From: an uncultured Coriobacteriaceae bacterium
GTDB lineage: Bacteria; Actinomycetota; Coriobacteriia; Coriobacteriales; QAMH01
Direction of reading: 5' to 3'
Assembly: GCA_902796975.1 (NCBI GenBank)
Contig: CADBRF010000048.1
Span: 1-11,103 of the forward strand
DNA length: 11,103 bases
In this document: positions 6,995-11,103 of the stretch, one piece after another
Position numbering within the stretch: the stretch's first letter is position 1
How the letters are laid out: every line of letters starts with the position of its first letter
Position numbers and translations under genes: made by a program
Notes under the pieces: generated by a model
Database searches by the model: none
What the model was told of the DNA's origin: nothing
Seen by the model: the letters and a program-made list of their open reading frames with translations, nothing else

Positions 6995-8380
6995 ATGAGC
7001 GAATTCCCAAACAGACAGGCTTTTTCCGGAACCGATGCGAGCGCGCCGGCATCGCATCTGAGTGCCTACGAGCGTCCAGTATCCGCCAGTGTATCATCTT
7101 GCCGCGCTGTCATCGCCTCGGTTGAGGAGGGCTCTCCTGCATGGGAGGCGGGGCTTGAACCCGGCATGGTCGCAACCGAGGTGGAAGGCGTGCCACTCGA
7201 AGACATCATCGAATGGCGCTGGCAGTCCGATGGCTTCTCCGTCGAGCTGACCCTTGACGATGGGGAGACTGCCCTTCTCGAGCGCGACCTCGGGCAAGAC
7301 TGGGGCATAGAATTCACCGATGTCCTTTTCGACCAGCTTCTCACGTGCAGGAACAACTGCAGCTTCTGCTTTATGCGCATGCTCCCGCACGAAGCCCGCA
7401 CCTCGCTTTTCGAGCGCGATGACGATTACCGGCTCTCCTTTCTCCAAGGCAATTTCGTGACGCTCACCAACCTCACCGAAGCTCAGTTCCAGCGGATTGT
7501 GGACTATGGCCTTTCGCCTCTGCATGTCTCCGTGCATGCCATAAGCGACGATGTTCGAGCTCAGCTCATGGGCCGTAATGCCGGGCATGGCAAAGAGATG
7601 CTCACACGCCTGCTCGAGGCGGGGATAGAGGTGCATGCGCAGCTCGTCCTCGTGCCCGGCGTGAACGATGGCATCGAGCTCACCAACACTTTAAGCTGGC
7701 TTGAAGCTTGGCCCAATGTCCTCTCCGTGGGCATCGTCCCGCTCGGCTACACCAAATTCCAAGACCGGTTCACCTGGTCATATTCCGATAATCCCGAGCT
7801 GGCACGCGAAGTGGTGGATATCGTCCGCGAGTTCCAGGAGGACTCCCGAAACGATACGCGAGTGACCCGCTATCATCTTTCCGACGAGTTCTACCTCGAT
7901 GCCCATCTGGACTTTCCGCCTGCCTGGTTCTACGACGGCATGCCCATGTACTACGACGGCATCGGTATGATGCGCACCTTCATCGACGATTGGGAGGCGT
8001 CAAAGGCTGAGATTGCCGAAATTGCCCAAGCTCGAGCGGGGCTTCCCAAGGCGACCATCGTGGTTGGCGAGGCGTTTGGCCGCGTGCTCGGCCGTCTGCT
8101 CGCGCATTCGCCGTTGGCCCAGGTGGTCACCATGCTCCCCGTGAAGAACAACTACTACGGGGGCAATGTCGATGTGACGGGGCTGCTCACGGCAACAGAC
8201 ATCATCCCCGCGTTGAATGCGGTAAAACCCCAGGGGCTCGTCATCCTGCCTGACTGCATTTTCAACGCCGACCATGTCATGCTCGACGACTCTACGCTCG
8301 AAGATATCCGCACGGGGACGGGCACGGCGCCCGTCATCTGCACGTACAACGTGTCTCCCATTCTCCAGGCATTGCGGTAG
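6995..8380 (+). CDS. DUF512 family protein (PDZ + Cys-cluster domain)
   Basis: 461 residues, function unknown. Order of parts: a variable N-terminus (1-35); a PDZ-like domain with AVIASVEEGSPAWEAGLEPGM (38-58) and VEGVPLEDIIEW (63-74); a cysteine motif CRNNCSFCF with C118, C122, C125 in the CX3CX2C spacing of radical-SAM iron-sulfur sites; a barrel-like middle part (LHVSVHAI, 176-183; HAQLVLVPGVND, 214-225; GIVPLGYTKF, 246-255); and a DUF512-type C-terminus with VGEAF (357-361), VKNNYYGGNVDVTGLL (383-398) and ILPDCIFN (417-424). Members commonly stand next to der in Gram-positive bacteria, as here. No clear Shine-Dalgarno precedes ATG 6995 (only GAGAGAAA about 17 nt away), yet no other start upstream of the PDZ part is seen. 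Assignment to the family is firm; radical SAM chemistry is an inference from the motif. Confidence 0.9.
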   Translation: MSEFPNRQAFSGTDASAPASHLSAYERPVSASVSSCRAVIASVEEGSPAWEAGLEPGMVATEVEGVPLEDIIEWRWQSDGFSVELTLDDGETALLERDLGQDWGIEFTDVLFDQLLTCRNNCSFCFMRMLPHEARTSLFERDDDYRLSFLQGNFVTLTNLTEAQFQRIVDYGLSPLHVSVHAISDDVRAQLMGRNAGHGKEMLTRLLEAGIEVHAQLVLVPGVNDGIELTNTLSWLEAWPNVLSVGIVPLGYTKFQDRFTWSYSDNPELAREVVDIVREFQEDSRNDTRVTRYHLSDEFYLDAHLDFPPAWFYDGMPMYYDGIGMMRTFIDDWEASKAEIAEIAQARAGLPKATIVVGEAFGRVLGRLLAHSPLAQVVTMLPVKNNYYGGNVDVTGLLTATDIIPALNAVKPQGLVILPDCIFNADHVMLDDSTLEDIRTGTGTAPVICTYNVSPILQALR

Positions 8381-8388
8381 GGTACAAT
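8361..8388 (+). promoter_or_regulatory. Weak candidate internal promoter before der
   Basis: TACAAT (8383-8388) matches a -10 box at 5 of 6 positions, with a poor TTCTCC (8361-8366) 16 bp upstream. It sits at the end of the DUF512 gene, before the longest gap in the operon (86 bp). It could give der extra expression, but the -35 part is weak. Confidence 0.3.
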
Positions 8389-8466
8389 GAGAGTTCGGCA
8401 TATGGCTATCGGATGAAGTCCGAGCCTGCCATGTGCGTCTGTCACACCTGTAAAGCGAGGAGAGTT

Positions 8467-9780
8467 ATGTCCCTGCCCATCGTCGCTGTGGTCGGTCGCC
8501 CGAATGTTGGCAAGTCCACGCTCGTCAACCGCCTCACGCGTTCCAATGACGCCATCGTCCATGAGATGCGCGGCGTCACCAGAGACCGTTCCTACCATGA
8601 GACCGACTGGAACGGAAGAGACTTCATCATCATCGACACCGGTGGTATTGCCTTAGGCGAAAGCGACCGGTTCCAGCAGTCCATCACCGCTCAGGCAATG
8701 CTTGCCACCGAGGAAGCCGACGTCATCATCTTCCTCGTGGATGGGAGCACGGGCATGCTCGAGGAGGACGACCGCATCGCCCGCATCCTGCAGCGCGCCA
8801 AGGCTCCGGTCATCCTCTGCGTGAACAAGCTTGATAACCCAGAGACGGAAGAGGAGAAGCTCTGGGAGTTCTACTCCCTCGGCTTAGGCGACCCGATGCC
8901 CGTTAGTGCCGTCCACGGCCATGGCACGGGTGATGTTCTCGATCTGGTTGTGGAGAACCTTCCGGCAGTTGTCGAGGAAGAGCAGCATGATGACGAAATC
9001 AACGTCGCGCTCATCGGTCGCCCCAACGCTGGCAAGTCCAGTCTCACCAACCGTCTCACCGGCATGGAGCGCTCCATTGTGAGCGATGTCGCCGGCACCA
9101 CGCGCGATGCTATCGACACCATCGTCGAGCACGACGGCAAACGCTACCGCATCGTGGACACGGCAGGCATTCGCCGCAAGTCGCAGATCGACGAGAGCGT
9201 CGAGTACTATGGCTTCGTTCGCGCCCTCAGGGCAATTGACCGTGCCCAGGTCGTCTTGCTGCTCGTCGATTCCACCCTCGGCGTCACTGACCAGGACCAG
9301 CGCGTCGCGCGTCTTGCCGCGGAGGCAGGAGATGCCATGGTCGTCCTCCTCAACAAGTGGGATCTCATCGAGGATCCGGACAAGCGCGACGACATTCGCG
9401 ACCAGGTGGAAGAAAAACTCGAGTTCGTCAAGTATGCGCCTTCTATCGCCATCAGCGCGCTCACGGGCCGCTCGGTCCATCGCATCTGGGATGCCATCGA
9501 CCTCGCCTTCAAGGGCTATAACACCACCATCTCAACGAGCAAGCTCAACCATTTCCTCACCGAGCTGAGGGAATTCGGCCATACGGTCAACAAGGGGACC
9601 AAGCGCCTCAAGCTCAACTACATCACGCAGACGGGCACCAAGCCCCCGGTCTTCACCTTCTGGGCCAACTTCCCCGAGCTCATCGATGACTCCTACGAGC
9701 GCTATCTTGAGAACAGACTCCGCGAGGAATTCGACCTCGAAGGCACTCCTATCCGTCTCAAGTTCAAGAGAAAGAACTAG
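8467..9780 (+). CDS. der: Ribosome-associated GTPase Der (EngA)
   Basis: 437 residues, the usual length. An essential tandem-GTPase protein that helps 50S subunit maturation. First G domain: GRPNVGKST (10-18), DTGG (57-60), NKLD (120-123). Second: GRPNAGKSS (184-192), DTAG (231-234), NKWD (296-299). The C-terminal KH-like domain runs from about 350 to 437 and includes KLNYITQTGTKPP (382-394) and the basic end FKRKN. The frame is open from ATG 8413, which would add 18 residues including three Cys. ATG 8467 has GCGAGGAG just before it and gives the family-typical N-terminus SLPIVAVVGRPN. Two bases separate its stop from plsY. Confidence 0.97.
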   Translation: MSLPIVAVVGRPNVGKSTLVNRLTRSNDAIVHEMRGVTRDRSYHETDWNGRDFIIIDTGGIALGESDRFQQSITAQAMLATEEADVIIFLVDGSTGMLEEDDRIARILQRAKAPVILCVNKLDNPETEEEKLWEFYSLGLGDPMPVSAVHGHGTGDVLDLVVENLPAVVEEEQHDDEINVALIGRPNAGKSSLTNRLTGMERSIVSDVAGTTRDAIDTIVEHDGKRYRIVDTAGIRRKSQIDESVEYYGFVRALRAIDRAQVVLLLVDSTLGVTDQDQRVARLAAEAGDAMVVLLNKWDLIEDPDKRDDIRDQVEEKLEFVKYAPSIAISALTGRSVHRIWDAIDLAFKGYNTTISTSKLNHFLTELREFGHTVNKGTKRLKLNYITQTGTKPPVFTFWANFPELIDDSYERYLENRLREEFDLEGTPIRLKFKRKN

Positions 9781-9782
9781 CC

Positions 9783-10421
9783 GTGTCGTTTGCCCTCATT
9801 GCGATTCTCGCCGCAGTAGAATCATATCTGCTCGGCAGCATTCCCAGCGGCGTCGTCATAGGCCGTCTCTTCTACCACGCGGACCCGCGTGATGGCGGAT
9901 CGGGTTCTATTGGTGCCACTAACATGGGACGTCAGTTCGGCGCTATGGGTTTCGTGAGCACCTTCCTCTGCGACATGCTCAAAGGCGCGGTGGGAGTGGC
10001 GCTGGCGCGGCTTCTGCTCTCTCAAAACCCAGATATTCTCGGCTGGCAGTTCGACCTCGTGCTCATCATCGCGGTGACGTGTGCCATCTTCGGGCATCTC
10101 TACAGTCCCTGGCTCAAGTTCTCGGGCGGCAAGGGCATCTCCGTTGGATTCGGCTCCATTCTGGTAGCCTTCCCGGCGGTCGCAATCACAATCCTCGTCG
10201 TATTCCTCATCTTCGCCCTGCCCACGAGGACGATTTCCATCGGCTCCATTGCCGCCGCCATCTCCTTTCCCTTCGCGGCGGCGTTCTGGGAGCAGGGGTC
10301 AGTGCCCGTCGTGATCTTCAGCATCGTAGTGGCCGTCTTTGTGGTCTATGCTCATAGGTCGAACATCAAGCGCATCCTCGCAGGCGAAGAATCCAAGTTC
10401 TCGTTTCATCGCGACAGATAA
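9783..10421 (+). CDS. plsY: Acyl-phosphate:glycerol-3-phosphate acyltransferase
   Basis: 212 residues starting with GTG 2 bp after der. An integral membrane enzyme that moves the acyl group from acyl-phosphate (made by PlsX, not in this window) to position 1 of glycerol-3-phosphate. The three PlsY motifs are present: GSIPSG (18-23), GGSGSIGATN (38-47) and GHLYSPWLKFSGGKG (104-118). About five hydrophobic spans are seen, near 3-28, 55-80, 90-107, 120-147 and 150-190. The upstream sequence AAGAGAAAG overlaps the der end and serves at best as a modest Shine-Dalgarno, so translation may depend on coupling with der. Its product is the substrate of PlsC and its acceptor is the product of GpsA, both in the same operon. 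Confidence 0.95.
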   Translation: MSFALIAILAAVESYLLGSIPSGVVIGRLFYHADPRDGGSGSIGATNMGRQFGAMGFVSTFLCDMLKGAVGVALARLLLSQNPDILGWQFDLVLIIAVTCAIFGHLYSPWLKFSGGKGISVGFGSILVAFPAVAITILVVFLIFALPTRTISIGSIAAAISFPFAAAFWEQGSVPVVIFSIVVAVFVVYAHRSNIKRILAGEESKFSFHRDR

Positions 10422-10480
10422 GCCGCAAAAGAGGCACCCAGCTCGACGGTCGTGTCGTATTCGAGTGAAAGGAAATCATC

Positions 10481-11103
10481 ATGGCTCAGCGTGTTGCAGT
10501 CATAGGTTCTGGCACATGGGGTACGGCTGTCACGCACCTGCTTGGAGGCAAGGGGTATGAGGTTTCCCTGTGGACCCGCAATGAGAACACGGCCCAGGCC
10601 ATCAACCAGTCTCATCACAACCCGCGCCACCTTCCGGCTATTGAACTTCCCAACACGACCGCTTCTTCGGATTTCGAACAGGTCCTGCGTGGCGTGGATG
10701 CTATCGTTTTCGTGACCCCATCAGCCTACGTGCGGCAGACGGCAGAGCAGATGGCTCCCTACGTCGATGCCGCCACGCCCGCAGTCATTCTCTCCAAGGG
10801 CGTTGAAGCTGGCACCGGCTACACCATGATCGAGGTGCTCGCTGACGCTTTCGGCAGGGAAGACCACCTTGCCTGTCTCGCTGGCCCCAACCACGCAGAA
10901 GAGGTCTCCCGCGAGCTCATCGCCGCAACGGTTGTAGCGTCTTCAGAGCCTGAGACCGCCCGGTTCTTCCAGACGCTCTTCTCCACCTCGTACTTCCGCG
11001 TCTACACTTCCGATGACGTTCTGGGCGTTGAGCTCTGCGCTGCTGCCAAGAACATCATCGCCATTGCCAACGGCATGCTCGTCGCCATGAACCTCGGCGA
11101 TGA
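10481..11103 (+). CDS. gpsA: Glycerol-3-phosphate dehydrogenase [NAD(P)+], 3'-truncated
   Basis: 207 codons are visible of a family of about 330 residues; the window ends inside the gene. It reduces dihydroxyacetone phosphate to sn-glycerol-3-phosphate in the cytoplasm, the entry step for phospholipids. Seen: Rossmann loop VIGSGTWGTA (7-16), NPRHLP (47-52), VTPSAYVR (78-85), SKGVE (105-109), AGPNHAEEV (134-142; many homologues have a GPS-F-A version) and GVELCAAAKNIIAIANG (182-198), whose K190 is the expected catalytic lysine. The Shine-Dalgarno AAAGGA ends 7 nt before the ATG. The 59-bp gap after plsY shows no good promoter, so read-through from the operon is likely. Confidence 0.96.
   Translation, partial: MAQRVAVIGSGTWGTAVTHLLGGKGYEVSLWTRNENTAQAINQSHHNPRHLPAIELPNTTASSDFEQVLRGVDAIVFVTPSAYVRQTAEQMAPYVDAATPAVILSKGVEAGTGYTMIEVLADAFGREDHLACLAGPNHAEEVSRELIAATVVASSEPETARFFQTLFSTSYFRVYTSDDVLGVELCAAAKNIIAIANGMLVAMNLGD

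Noticed and set aside
8413..8466. N-terminal extension of Der with several cysteines
   Set aside because: There is no Shine-Dalgarno before ATG 8413 and the extension is not typical of Der. ATG 8467 gives the normal N-terminus.

Overview
The window is GC-rich bacterial chromosome with dense, mostly co-directional genes. The order cmk, plsC, ispH, DUF512 protein, der, plsY, gpsA, together with the GC-rich codon use, fits an actinobacterial Coriobacteriia genome (Collinsella, Olsenella or Atopobium-like gut anaerobes). A GPH-type sugar symporter next to a GH36 alpha-galactosidase also fits a gut carbohydrate user. The taxon is inferred from recalled gene order and protein style, not from a search.

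Layout. (1) Positions 1-2814, minus strand: a two-gene sugar-uptake unit with the GPH/MelB-like symporter first and a GH36 alpha-galactosidase 35 bp downstream. The galactosidase runs off the left edge just where its nucleophile motif should begin. (2) About 2815-2937: a divergent control region with a minus-strand -10 box, an 8-bp direct repeat spaced 22 bp and a short inverted repeat. (3) 2938-4479, plus strand: an uncharacterised 513-residue protein with the marks of a GT-B glycosyltransferase (MurG / MGDG-synthase-like). (4) 4480-4585: a possible hairpin, then a good sigma70-type promoter for the next operon. (5) 4586-11103, plus strand: a tight housekeeping run of cmk, plsC, ispH, a PDZ + cysteine-cluster DUF512 protein, der, plsY and gpsA. 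gpsA is cut by the right edge.

How the genes work together. Leftward, the symporter would import an alpha-galactoside and the GH36 enzyme would release galactose inside the cell. Rightward, GpsA makes sn-glycerol-3-phosphate, PlsY adds the first acyl chain and PlsC the second, giving phosphatidic acid. Cmk recycles CMP, which CDP-diacylglycerol chemistry releases. IspH completes the MEP isoprenoid pathway, and Der is a ribosome-assembly GTPase. The operon therefore carries nearly the whole route from dihydroxyacetone phosphate to phosphatidic acid, together with isoprenoid and ribosome-maturation functions.

I see no mobile element, CRISPR array, tRNA or rRNA. The least understood items are the GT-B-like protein, the DUF512 protein and the lysine/glutamate-rich N-terminal extension of the symporter. 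I found no strong evidence of a wholly new system.
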